Source of the DNA: Pseudoalteromonas sp. H105
GTDB lineage: Bacteria; Pseudomonadota; Gammaproteobacteria; Enterobacterales; Alteromonadaceae
DNA: 64,000 nt
Assembly (NCBI RefSeq): GCF_001469215.1
Contig: NZ_LOFH01000005.1
Location: 203,259-267,258, forward strand
Direction of reading: 5' to 3'
This document shows, in pieces, positions 1-8,624 of this stretch. Position 1 is the stretch's first letter. Each line of letters starts with the position of its first letter. The notes beneath the pieces were generated by a model that had not been told where the DNA came from, did no database searches, and saw only the letters and a list, made by a program, of their open reading frames with translations. The translations under genes and the position numbers were made by a program.

Positions 1-1232
1 ACAATAGCAAGACCTGCACCAACTGGCAATGTAATTACCCAAGAAACCACAATGTTTCTGACTACACCCATGTTAAGTGCAGCGATGCCTCGCGCCATAC
101 CTACACCTAACACTGCACCAACAAGAGTCTGTGTCGTTGAGATAGGCAAACCTGTTCCCGATGCAATAACAACGGTAGACGCCGCTGCAAGTTCAGCAGC
201 AAAACCACGGCTAGGTGTTAAATGTGTAATACCTTCACCAATTGTTTTAATTACTTTTTTACCTAGGAACGCAAGGCCAGCAACAATACCAATACCACCT
301 AGTGGTAATATCCACCATGCTAGCGCGGCTTTTTTGGCTATTTCGCCGTTGTTTTCAACGATATTTACAACAGCAGCTAATGGACCAATCGCGTTTGCAA
401 CGTCATTTGAACCATGCGCAAATGCCATACAACATGCTGTTAATACCATTAAGATAGCAAACACTTTTTCAACATTGTTGAATTGCATTTTCTTGTCAGC
501 TTGTGGATCAATTTTCAAGCGAGAAATTGCGACTTTACCCAGTAAGCCAACTCCAACAGCAATCGCAATGGCCAAGGCATAACCTTCAACCGCGCCTAAA
601 TTAATACCAATGTGCTTTAAACCTTTTTTAATCGTCACTAAAGACATAATAAAGCCGGCTAAGCCCATATAAATTGGCACAAAACGTTTTGCATTTTTAA
701 GTGGCGCATCTGTATCAAAAATGAGTTTTTGTGCACTCATAAAAATAAGATAAGCGATAAAGCCTGAAATGGCAGGGGTAACAATCCAGCTCCCTACGAT
801 ACCCGCTACTTTACCCCATTGAATGGCTTCACTTCCCACAGCAACAAGCGCAAAACCAATAATGGCACCGATGATTGAGTGAGTTGTTGAAACTGGCCAT
901 CCCAAAAATGAGGCAATGAGTAACCAGCTTCCCGCAGCAAACAATGCTGAGATCATACCGAGAACCATCAATTCAGGAATATCCATAAATGGCGTTGAAT
1001 CAATAATACCTTTACGGATTGTTGATGTTACCTCACCACCGGCCAAATAAGCACCTGCAAACTCAAACACCATAGCAATTAAGATTGCTTGTTTGATTGT
1101 AAGCGCTTTTGAACCAACTGATGTACCCATCGCATTGGCAACATCATTTGCACCAATACCATAAGCCATGAAAAAACCGACAGCAGCGGCAATTAAAATT
1201 AATACCGTGCCATAAGATGCAATGATATCCAT
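1..1232 (-). CDS. pit: Pit-family inorganic phosphate transporter (3' end cut by window)
   Basis: Integral inner-membrane low-affinity phosphate symporter of the PiT/PHO4 family. Reading the minus strand from the ATG at 1230-1232 gives an open frame of about 410 residues that runs off the left edge, so the C-terminus is missing. The two inverted family signatures are present: GANDVANAMGTSVGSKALT near the N-terminus and AHGSNDVANAIGPLAAVV about two thirds along, with many hydrophobic segments between. AAGGTT lies just before the ATG. The gene follows the DUF47 gene by 39 bases on the same strand, the usual Pit plus accessory-protein operon. No PhoB box was seen before this pair, unlike the pst operon next door. 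Co-transported ion (H+ or Na+) cannot be read from sequence. Confidence 0.93.
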   Translation of the reverse strand, partial: MDIIASYGTVLILIAAAVGFFMAYGIGANDVANAMGTSVGSKALTIKQAILIAMVFEFAGAYLAGGEVTSTIRKGIIDSTPFMDIPELMVLGMISALFAAGSWLLIASFLGWPVSTTHSIIGAIIGFALVAVGSEAIQWGKVAGIVGSWIVTPAISGFIAYLIFMSAQKLIFDTDAPLKNAKRFVPIYMGLAGFIMSLVTIKKGLKHIGINLGAVEGYALAIAIAVGVGLLGKVAISRLKIDPQADKKMQFNNVEKVFAILMVLTACCMAFAHGSNDVANAIGPLAAVVNIVENNGEIAKKAALAWWILPLGGIGIVAGLAFLGKKVIKTIGEGITHLTPSRGFAAELAAASTVVIASGTGLPISTTQTLVGAVLGVGMARGIAALNMGVVRNIVVSWVITLPVGAGLAI

Positions 1233-1271
1233 TGTGTAACCTTAATCTTTCGTTATTGAACTGAGTGTAAA

Positions 1272-1949
1272 TTAACGAGCCAACATCAGCTCAAGACGTG
1301 AACCTACGCGCTCTGCTATATCAGCAAGTTCGCCGACCCATTCGATAATCTTGTATAAAAACATAACATCGACTGGGTTTAGTCCATCTTCTACGTCGCG
1401 TAATTGGCGACGTATTTTGATTTGCATATCATCCGTGTCTTGTTCTATTGCATCCAATTCAACGAGCATTTTTTCTACCAAGGTCACTTCGCGGCCTTTA
1501 AACCCTGTTTCTAAAAGCTCATCTAACTCATTGATTGCTTTTGATGCTTGTTTAGTCGCATCAACACAACGTGTTACATAGGCTAAGAAATCAGTTTGAA
1601 TTTCTTTTGGTATGGTCATTTCGCGACCAATTACACGACCAGCAATGTCTTTAGCTTTATTAGCAATTTTATCCTGCTGGGTGACGAGCTCAAGCAGATC
1701 TGTACGCTCTACCGGCATAAATAAACCACGCGGTAGTTGTAAACGTATATTTCTTTTCATGTCGTCGGCTTCACGTTCTAAATTGCGAATGTCCAAGCGA
1801 ATTTCTTCCGCTTGAGCCCACTCTTCTTTAAAAACGTGGTGGAAAAAAGGGATCAAGGCTTTACTTGCTTGATGTACCTTTTTGATGTGATCTTCCATTG
1901 GCTTGATAGGAGATTTTGCGAACACTCCTAAAAACGCGTTAGTTGGCAT
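1272..1949 (-). CDS. DUF47/PhoU-like Pit accessory protein
   Basis: A 225-residue all-helical cytoplasmic protein of the TIGR00153/DUF47 family, distantly related to PhoU. Members are encoded next to Pit transporters and are thought to regulate or assist them. Seen here: no signal peptide, long charged helices, and an N-terminal stretch ending FAKSPIKPMEDHIKKV typical of the family. The start ATG has AAGGGT upstream. It lies immediately upstream of pit in the same orientation, which supports the assignment; length is normal. The molecular mechanism is not established for this family, so the regulatory role is inferred. Confidence 0.88.
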   Translation of the reverse strand: MPTNAFLGVFAKSPIKPMEDHIKKVHQASKALIPFFHHVFKEEWAQAEEIRLDIRNLEREADDMKRNIRLQLPRGLFMPVERTDLLELVTQQDKIANKAKDIAGRVIGREMTIPKEIQTDFLAYVTRCVDATKQASKAINELDELLETGFKGREVTLVEKMLVELDAIEQDTDDMQIKIRRQLRDVEDGLNPVDVMFLYKIIEWVGELADIAERVGSRLELMLAR

Positions 1950-2071
1950 AGCTGACCCTTAATCAAATTAGTATGCTTTGCGGCGTGAATTTTACAGCAT
2001 TCGCAACATTTGTGAACGCTTTTTATTACTTAGCCGCTCCATGATCATATTTTTAGTTACAGTATAAAAAC

Positions 2072-2097
2072 AAAAAGCGGCTAATAGCCGCTTTTTT
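2072..2097 (-). terminator. Rho-independent terminator after phoU
   Basis: A near-perfect hairpin (AAAAAGCGGC, loop TAATA, GCCGCTTTTTT) lies 23 bases beyond the phoU stop codon. The arms carry A and T runs on both sides, so it can act in either direction, but only the phoU/pst operon transcribes into it. Confidence 0.85.
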
Positions 2098-2120
2098 ACA
2101 ATAAACAAATCGCTAAGAAG

Positions 2121-2822
2121 TTAAAGTGATTTTTCTATATCTTCTTGAGATGTATGACGAATATCTTTTCCATTAACAAAATAGATTATGTATTCAGCAA
2201 TGTTTTGGCATCTATCACCAATGCGCTCTAATGAACGCACAGACCAAACTAAATCCATTATTTTTGGAATTGAACGTGGATCTTCCATCATGTAGGTCAT
2301 TATTTGGCGGGTAATTGCTTCATATTCGCGATCAACTTTGGCGTCTTCTTTATGTACTTCAAACGCTCGCTGGACGTCCATACGGGCAAATGCATCTAAA
2401 ACATCATGCAGCATTTTAGACACTTGACGACCCATATTTTCAATATTCACTAATAAATCTTGTTGGTCTTTAGTAAATGAATCTAATGCAACTTTAGCAA
2501 TACGTTCAGCTTCATCGCCGATGCGCTCTAAATCTGCAATCGTCTTCGCTATTGCAATAACCAAACGTAAATCACTGGCAGCTGGTTGACGTCGTGCAAT
2601 AATACGGGTGCACTCTTCATCAATATTTACTTCCATTGCATTCACTTTGTAATCGTTTTCACGCACTTTACGCGCAAGCTCTGCATCACCGTTACTAACC
2701 GCATCAAGCGCGCTGTTTAATTGTTGCTCAACTAAACCACCCATGCTCAATACATGGTTACGTACATTTTCAAGCTCTTGATTAAAGCGACCTGAAATAT
2801 GCTTATTAATATTGTGTTCCAT
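2121..2822 (-). CDS. phoU: PhoU, phosphate signalling regulator
   Basis: Cytoplasmic regulator that couples the Pst transporter to the PhoR/PhoB two-component system and damps the Pho response when phosphate is plentiful. The 233-residue product matches the usual length and has the two repeated three-helix PhoU domains; each carries an acidic metal-binding motif of the E/DxxxD type (for example [12 protein letters not shown] and [13 protein letters not shown]). AAGGTAAATA precedes the ATG. It is the last gene of the pstC-pstA-pstB-phoU operon, 53 bases after pstB, and is followed by a strong terminator. Confidence 0.95.
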   Translation of the reverse strand: MEHNINKHISGRFNQELENVRNHVLSMGGLVEQQLNSALDAVSNGDAELARKVRENDYKVNAMEVNIDEECTRIIARRQPAASDLRLVIAIAKTIADLERIGDEAERIAKVALDSFTKDQQDLLVNIENMGRQVSKMLHDVLDAFARMDVQRAFEVHKEDAKVDREYEAITRQIMTYMMEDPRSIPKIMDLVWSVRSLERIGDRCQNIAEYIIYFVNGKDIRHTSQEDIEKSL

Positions 2823-2875
2823 TATTTACCTTCTTATCAAATTCGTTTATTGCTGCAAAATACCAACACAAATGT

Positions 2876-3703
2876 CTAACCGTAACGACCTGTAATATAG
2901 TCTTCAGTTTTCTTTTTGTTTGGCGTAGTAAATAGGGTATTAGTATCTGAATACTCTATTAACTCACCCATGTACATAAATGCAGTTTGATCTGATACAC
3001 GCGCTGCCTGTTGCATGTTATGCGTAACAATGACAACGGTAAACTTGTTTTTTAAATCATTGATGAGCTCTTCAATGACTAGGGTAGAAATTGGATCGAG
3101 CGCCGATGTTGGTTCATCCAACAGCAATACTTCAGGTTCAATGGCAATTGAACGCGCAATCACTAAACGCTGTTGCTGACCACCGGAAAGACCAAACGCA
3201 CTGTCATGCAATCTGTCTTTTACTTCATCCCATAATGCGGCACCACGAAGAGATTGCTCAACCACTTCATCTAGCTTACGCTTTTCTTTAATACCTTGTA
3301 AGCGCAGGCCATAAACCACATTCTCATAAATTGACTTAGGAAATGGGTTTGGGCGTTGAAACACCATACCGACATTACGACGAAGCGCGGCTACATCAAC
3401 GCTTTTATCGTATATATTTTGCCCATGAAGTAATATTTCACCTTCGATTCGGCAAATATCAACTAAATCATTCATGCGGTTAATACAACGCAAAAGCGTC
3501 GATTTACCACAACCTGACGGCCCGATAAATGCGGTTACTTGACCTTTAGGGATCTTCATATTAACCGAGCTTAATGCTTGTTTATCACCATAGTAAAGAT
3601 CCAAATCTTTGATCTCGAGTGCTGTTTGCTCTTTACCTAAATTCTCTAAATCCAATTTCAAGCTTGTGCCTGACTGGTTTACTTGTGGAGCGACTGTAAT
3701 CAT
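2876..3703 (-). CDS. pstB: PstB, phosphate ABC transporter ATPase
   Basis: ATP-binding subunit of the high-affinity phosphate importer, working at the inner face of the cytoplasmic membrane with PstA and PstC. In the 275 residues one sees Walker A (GPSGCGKST, about residue 62), the Q-loop ([11 protein letters not shown]), the ABC signature (LSGGQQQRL), Walker B ([12 protein letters not shown]) and the switch histidine (VTHNMQQ). The C-terminus ends DYITGRYG, as is standard for PstB. There is a roughly 25-residue N-terminal extension compared with E. coli. RBS AAGGT precedes the ATG. It lies 19 bases after pstA. Confidence 0.97.
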   Translation of the reverse strand: MITVAPQVNQSGTSLKLDLENLGKEQTALEIKDLDLYYGDKQALSSVNMKIPKGQVTAFIGPSGCGKSTLLRCINRMNDLVDICRIEGEILLHGQNIYDKSVDVAALRRNVGMVFQRPNPFPKSIYENVVYGLRLQGIKEKRKLDEVVEQSLRGAALWDEVKDRLHDSAFGLSGGQQQRLVIARSIAIEPEVLLLDEPTSALDPISTLVIEELINDLKNKFTVVIVTHNMQQAARVSDQTAFMYMGELIEYSDTNTLFTTPNKKKTEDYITGRYG

Positions 3704-3722
3704 GTCTTTTTACCTTTACTAA

Positions 3723-5372
3723 TTAATGCTCAAGCGATCTGTATTTTTCACGTAAGTGATTACGTATGCCGATTGCTGTGATATTCAATGTGATGATCAC
3801 TGATACTAATAAGAATGCAGTGGCATAAACCAACGGACGAGCCGCTTCGACATTCGGGCTTTGGAAGCCAACATCGTATATATGGAAGCCTAAGTGCATA
3901 AACTTTCTATCTAAGTGAAAATACGGGAAGTTACCATCAAGCGGTAATGTAGGCGCCATCTTAACAACACCAACTAGCATTAATGGGGCGACCTCACCCG
4001 CTGCTCGCGCAACCGCTAATATTAATCCTGTCATAATAGCAGGGCTAGCCATTGGCACAATAATCCGCCATAAAGTCTCTGCTTGCGTAGCACCTAATGC
4101 AAGTGAACCGTGACGTACAGTACTAGGAATACGTGATAAACCCTCTTCTGTCGATACAATAACAACTGGCAATGTAAGAATCGCCAGTGTCAATGCCGAC
4201 CACATCACACCTGGTGTACCAAATACTGGGCTAGGCGCGGCTTCTGGGTAGAATAGTTGGTCTAAGCTTCCGCCTAGCACATAAACAAAGAAGCCTAAGC
4301 CGAATACACCATATACAATTGATGGAACACCCGCTAGGTTAATAACAGCGATACGAATCATTTTTGTCACAGCATTCTTTGCTGCATATTCATGTAAGTA
4401 AATCGCCGCAACGACACCAAATGGCGTAACAATAACAGCCATTAGCATTACCATAAATACCGTACCAAATATAGCAGGGAAAACCCCCCCTTCCGTATTC
4501 GCTTCACGTGGGTCATCTGAAATAAACTTGCCCAATTGCACAAAGTAGTGACCTAGTTTCGCAAAAAAGCCCATATCATTGGGTAACCAAAAATCGAGCA
4601 CTTGGTAAAGTGGTATTGTGACACTTTCCCCGCGCATGTCTTTAACGGTTACTTTATCGCGCTTTGCCTGGTTACGAAGTGCAAAAAGTTGTTTTTCTAG
4701 TACCAAGTAATCGGCTCTAAGCGCCGCACGTTGTTGAGCAAGCTCTGCAACTCGCTCATCAGTCAGCGCATCATCTAATAAGTAAGACTTCTCCTGAAGA
4801 CGCAAACGTTCTAGCGCATAGTTGATATGGCCGATGTCACCGTCTTGTAGATCGGCAGCTTGATCATTTAAATCCACTGCGCGATCAACCAATTCTTCCA
4901 GTACTTGTTTTTTATTGTCAGTAATGACTTGCCCGTCTTTTATCACTGTTTCAATATAGCCGTAAAAATTACCATTTTTACTACGTTCAAATACTGCAAG
5001 ATCCGCAGGAGTCGTCTTTGATTTTATATCCGTTTCAAGTACCCAACGGAAATCTAAATCTACATATTCACGGTTACCTGTTTTAATAAGTAAACGTTCT
5101 AATTGCTCTTTTTCAAAGCCTGATAAATCCACGCCCATTGCTTCAAGACGTGACTTTGGCACCATTTCTCGGTCATATACTTCACCAATCACGGTTTGTT
5201 TTGTTACTGAGCCATCAAGCTCAAATTGCACCACCTGTGAAGGCCAGAAAAAGCTTAACCCTTTCCATGCAATCATTGCTAATAATCCAAGAACAGATAT
5301 CAAGCTGATACTTACTGCACCACCTGTCATCCATATCCAAGGAGAACCTGACTTAAACCACTGCTTTACCAT
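3723..5372 (-). CDS. pstA: PstA, phosphate ABC transporter permease with large extra domain
   Basis: Membrane permease subunit of the Pst importer. I start it at the ATG at 5372 (549 residues): a TTG start at 5387 would lie on the GGAG ribosome-binding site itself, which is correctly spaced for the ATG. A first membrane segment (about residues 10-32) is followed by about 250 soluble, charged residues with coiled-coil character, then the permease core with the EAA-type loop (SLALGATQAETLWR, AGEVAPLM). E. coli PstA is only about 296 residues, so the soluble region is a large addition; a similar enlargement is seen in PstC. The gene directly abuts pstC, indicating translational coupling. Confidence 0.92.
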   Translation of the reverse strand: MVKQWFKSGSPWIWMTGGAVSISLISVLGLLAMIAWKGLSFFWPSQVVQFELDGSVTKQTVIGEVYDREMVPKSRLEAMGVDLSGFEKEQLERLLIKTGNREYVDLDFRWVLETDIKSKTTPADLAVFERSKNGNFYGYIETVIKDGQVITDNKKQVLEELVDRAVDLNDQAADLQDGDIGHINYALERLRLQEKSYLLDDALTDERVAELAQQRAALRADYLVLEKQLFALRNQAKRDKVTVKDMRGESVTIPLYQVLDFWLPNDMGFFAKLGHYFVQLGKFISDDPREANTEGGVFPAIFGTVFMVMLMAVIVTPFGVVAAIYLHEYAAKNAVTKMIRIAVINLAGVPSIVYGVFGLGFFVYVLGGSLDQLFYPEAAPSPVFGTPGVMWSALTLAILTLPVVIVSTEEGLSRIPSTVRHGSLALGATQAETLWRIIVPMASPAIMTGLILAVARAAGEVAPLMLVGVVKMAPTLPLDGNFPYFHLDRKFMHLGFHIYDVGFQSPNVEAARPLVYATAFLLVSVIITLNITAIGIRNHLREKYRSLEH

Positions 5373-5387
5373 GTCGTGTTTCTCCAA

Positions 5388-7622
5388 TTACATTGAGCTG
5401 TATTTATCACGCAGTTGCTGACGAACAAACTCAGCCACTGTGTTGAAAATAAAGGTAAATATGAATAATACAAATGCCGCTAAGAAGAGGATTCGATAAT
5501 GTGAACTCCCCACTTCAGATTCTGGCATTTCAACTGCAATATTGGCCGCTAGCGTACGCATACCTTGGAAAATACTCCAATCCATAATCGGTGTGTTACC
5601 TGTTGCCATAAGCACAATCATGGTTTCCCCCACTGCGCGACCTAATCCCATCATCACCGCAGAGAAAATACCTGGGCTGGCGGTTAAAAGCACAACGCTA
5701 ACCAATGTCTGCCATTGTGTTGCGCCTAAGGCAAGTGACCCATTTGAAAGGTGCTTAGGAACACTGAATACCGCATCTTCTGCGATAGAGAAGATAGTCG
5801 GTATAACAGCAAAGCCCATCGCAATACCGACAACTAATGAGTTACGTTGGTCAAATGTCATTCCTAACTCATTCGTTAGGTATTGACGAACATTACCATC
5901 AAACATCCACAATTCTATTGCGCCGCTCATTGCAAACGCTAACCAGCCGATTAATAGCACTACCGGAATAAGTAAAATTGAATGTGACCCTTCAGGAATA
6001 CGATGACGAATACCTGCTGGCAATTTTGTCCAACCATACGCTGTTGCAATAATCCCCACCGGAAGCATAATCAATAAACCAACGATGGCAGGTAAGTGCT
6101 CTTCGATTAATGGCGCAAGCCATAAACCCGCTAAGAACCCTAAAATTACCGTGGGTAATGCTTCCATGATTTCGACAGTCGGCTTAACCACTTTACGCAG
6201 CTCACTCGACATAAAGTACGCAGTATATACAGCCGCTGATAATGCAATTGGCACAGCAAATAACATGGCGTACATCGCCGCTTTAATTGTACCAAACGAG
6301 ATCGGTACTAAAGAAAACTTCGATTCAAAGTCATCACTCGCAGAGGTTGATTGCCAAATGTATCCGGGTTCTGGATAACCTTCATACCATACCTCTTGCC
6401 ATAAGGCTGACCATGTCACCTCTGGGTGTTCGTTATGAATATCGACCACTGTTAATTTGTTGTCAGCTAAAATAAGTGCTGCATTTGAACGCGGTGCAAT
6501 TGCAAAATTTTCGATTGCTCCATCGCTTATTTTACCTTGCCAAAGTTTTGCTTCACTGGTGGTGTAGTACAAACCTAACTCACCATTTGAACTGGTAGTG
6601 AAAAACGTACGGCGGTAAAACTCAGTAAATATATCTAATTTGTCCTGTTTTGCTGTTTCAAAAGCCCTAATTTTTTGATATTCACGTCCATCATCTGTGT
6701 TTACTTCAAACCACTGAGATACTTCACCATTGTCATTAGCCAACATCAATGAGTTCGCGCCAGCTAAAAGCTCTGCAGAAACTAGGTTTGCATTCTCTTC
6801 ATTAGCGGCCAAAACTTGAATTAACTCAACATCACTTGGGAAACGTGTGTCGTAGATATAAATTTGATTTGCCGTGCGAACAAAAGTACGGGTTGTATCT
6901 GGAGACATGAGTAATTGATCAATTCGGCCTTCAACATCAAGCTCAGTTCGCTCAACTTGCCACTCTATTTCACCAGTGAACATGTTCTCTTCCGCAATAA
7001 AGCTGCTAAACATCACGCGTTTATCAACTGTCTGCGCCACGATGGCCGTTTTCTCTTCGTAGTGACTAAATGCAAACTGAGCAATAGCAGCCCCCTGATC
7101 ATCGACAGCCAAGGATAATTCACCTAGCGGATAATCTAAACGTGGTGTGAGTTTGCGTTTGTCGTTTGGAAAAGTAACTAAAAACTTTGGCACAACGATC
7201 ACTGCTGAACCATTCTCCAACCCATAGGCATATTGCCCTTGAAAAGGTGCACTGGTCGCAAAGCTTGATACCTTAGCATCGAGTTTAACTGGTAGGCTCG
7301 TTAGTTTTTTGCCGAATGTTTGCTTTTCTACGCTGTAGAAATCAACAACACCTGCTTTGGTAAGTAAAAATGCAACTTCAGTTTGCTCTTCTACACCTAA
7401 GCCAGCAATTTGCTCAGCATTAGTTAATGGAAAGCTATCACGCGTTTCCACATCTGCTGATTCAAAAATAGGTTGAACTACATAAAGCAAATAGAAAAAT
7501 ATCAACAGCAGCGCTATTAACACCATTATACCGCCAGCAGTAATGCTGTATTGGGCAAACCGGTCTTTAAATAGACGGCTTCTATCCGTATTGAAAGACG
7601 GTTTATTCGGATTGGAAGTCAT
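5388..7622 (-). CDS. pstC: PstC, phosphate ABC transporter permease with large periplasmic domain
   Basis: First gene of the pst operon. The ATG at 7622 is chosen because AAAGGTG sits 6 bases ahead of it and the promoter (-10 at 7653-7658, PhoB box at 7669-7686) lies upstream of it; an in-frame ATG at 7667 would fall inside the promoter. The 744-residue product has one membrane segment near residues 30-55, about 390 residues of predicted periplasmic, beta-rich sequence, then the permease core (SLALGATQWQTLVS, GRAVGETMIVLMATG). E. coli PstC is about 319 residues. No pstS gene for the phosphate-binding protein is present in this cluster, so it must lie elsewhere. Confidence 0.92.
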   Translation of the reverse strand: MTSNPNKPSFNTDRSRLFKDRFAQYSITAGGIMVLIALLLIFFYLLYVVQPIFESADVETRDSFPLTNAEQIAGLGVEEQTEVAFLLTKAGVVDFYSVEKQTFGKKLTSLPVKLDAKVSSFATSAPFQGQYAYGLENGSAVIVVPKFLVTFPNDKRKLTPRLDYPLGELSLAVDDQGAAIAQFAFSHYEEKTAIVAQTVDKRVMFSSFIAEENMFTGEIEWQVERTELDVEGRIDQLLMSPDTTRTFVRTANQIYIYDTRFPSDVELIQVLAANEENANLVSAELLAGANSLMLANDNGEVSQWFEVNTDDGREYQKIRAFETAKQDKLDIFTEFYRRTFFTTSSNGELGLYYTTSEAKLWQGKISDGAIENFAIAPRSNAALILADNKLTVVDIHNEHPEVTWSALWQEVWYEGYPEPGYIWQSTSASDDFESKFSLVPISFGTIKAAMYAMLFAVPIALSAAVYTAYFMSSELRKVVKPTVEIMEALPTVILGFLAGLWLAPLIEEHLPAIVGLLIMLPVGIIATAYGWTKLPAGIRHRIPEGSHSILLIPVVLLIGWLAFAMSGAIELWMFDGNVRQYLTNELGMTFDQRNSLVVGIAMGFAVIPTIFSIAEDAVFSVPKHLSNGSLALGATQWQTLVSVVLLTASPGIFSAVMMGLGRAVGETMIVLMATGNTPIMDWSIFQGMRTLAANIAVEMPESEVGSSHYRILFLAAFVLFIFTFIFNTVAEFVRQQLRDKYSSM

Positions 7623-7652
7623 CGAAACACCTTTAAAACTTAACGTTGACCT

Positions 7653-7686
7653 ATTATATTTCACCAAGATGACAGTAATGTTACAG
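7653..7686 (-). promoter_or_regulatory. PhoB-box promoter of the pst operon
   Basis: On the minus strand, positions 7686-7669 read CTGTAAC-ATTA-CTGTCAT, two 7-base repeats with a 4-base AT-rich spacer, matching the known Pho box layout. Ten bases further is a consensus -10 element TATAAT (7658-7653). As in PhoB-activated promoters there is no separate good -35. The predicted start of transcription is near 7646, leaving a leader of about 24 bases before the pstC ATG. Confidence 0.88.
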
Positions 7687-7998
7687 ACGTCATAATAGGG
7701 TTAATTAGCTTTTACCTAAAATTGACAGCGACAAAGCCTATTATTAATCAACACATTAGCATGCTGCTGCTAACATGAGAAAAATTCAACTTAGCAATAT
7801 TACATAATAAACATGGAGTTAACTACACTAAGCATAAGCAGTTTACTTATTCTTTGTATCAATATGGAACCAAACCCAACAAAAATTGGACAAAATAACT
7901 AACTGAGTCAATACTCAACGTGGCTTTATAAACATAATAATCATTCAACTATTTCATGCCGGTGCATTTTTCATAGCGGCAATTTTAGGAACCTACTC
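7687..7998. other. Intergenic region between pst operon and gcvR
   Basis: An AT-rich spacer of about 310 bases between two divergent genes. It must contain the promoter of the GcvR-like gene but I could not pick a convincing -35/-10 pair. No open frame, repeat or RNA gene is apparent. Confidence 0.5.
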
Positions 7999-8505
7999 AT
8001 GAAGCAATTAGTTATCACTATTTTAGGGCAAGACCGCCCGGGCCTTGTCGAAGACATTTCTTCTGCCATTTTAAGTCATCATGGAAACTGGTTAACAAGT
8101 AATTTGAGCCATTTAGCGGGCCACTTTGCAGGAATTTTAGAAGTGGCTGTGCCTGAAGAGCACCTTAAAGAGTTACAAGTTGCACTTGATGAACTCCCTA
8201 ATTTAGAAGTTAAAATTGAAAACGGCGTCGAGTCAGTTGAAAACATGCCAGCTGAAACGCTTAATTTTGTTATCACCGGTAATGACCGCCCAGGCATAGT
8301 GCAAGAGCTTGCCAGTGTCATTAGACATAAAGGCGCCAGCATTACCCACTTAAACTCTAAGCAGCAAAGCGCGCCAAATTGGGGGGTGCCTATTTTTAGT
8401 GCAGTTGCAACAATTGAACTTCCTGCGGGTATGAACAAAGATGAAGTTGTTAATGCTCTTGAAGCAATCACGGCAGATTTAATCGTTGATATTGAAACGG
8501 CATAA
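7999..8505 (+). CDS. gcvR: GcvR-like protein with two ACT domains
   Basis: A 168-residue cytoplasmic protein made of two ACT domains (about residues 1-75 and 85-165). Each begins with the family motif NDRPG or QDRPG (ILGQDRPGLVEDIS, ITGNDRPGIVQELA). E. coli GcvR represses the glycine cleavage operon by binding GcvA, with glycine sensed through the ACT domains; that role is transferred by similarity only. AGGA lies upstream of the ATG. No gcv genes are nearby. It could equally be another ACT regulator of unknown ligand. Confidence 0.75.
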   Translation: MKQLVITILGQDRPGLVEDISSAILSHHGNWLTSNLSHLAGHFAGILEVAVPEEHLKELQVALDELPNLEVKIENGVESVENMPAETLNFVITGNDRPGIVQELASVIRHKGASITHLNSKQQSAPNWGVPIFSAVATIELPAGMNKDEVVNALEAITADLIVDIETA

Positions 8506-8561
8506 ACTTACCCATTTCACTCTTCAATTCCCATGACAAATGTGTAATGAAATTGACATGT

Positions 8562-8595
8562 TTGTCATGATAATGTCATCTTTTTGTACTATCTT
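8562..8595 (+). promoter_or_regulatory. PhoB-box promoter of ppk1-ppx
   Basis: Positions 8562-8579 read TTGTCAT-GATA-ATGTCAT, two TGTCAT-bearing repeats in an 11-base register, followed after exactly 10 bases by the -10-like TATCTT (8590-8595). This spacing is identical to that of the pst promoter in the same window. A further related TTGACAT lies at 8553-8559, not in the 11-base register. Assignment as a Pho box is by pattern match. Confidence 0.75.
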
Positions 8596-8624
8596 TTAAG
8601 GAGACGTTATTTAAGGAATGAATC

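Noticed and set aside
52..582. 176-codon plus-strand open frame at the left edge
   Set aside because: It is antisense to the pit transporter, whose family motifs on the minus strand are unmistakable; the protein is low-complexity and unlike any family.
7667..7667. Upstream start of pstC
   Set aside because: It would place the -10 element inside the coding region; the ATG at 7622 has a good ribosome-binding site downstream of the promoter.
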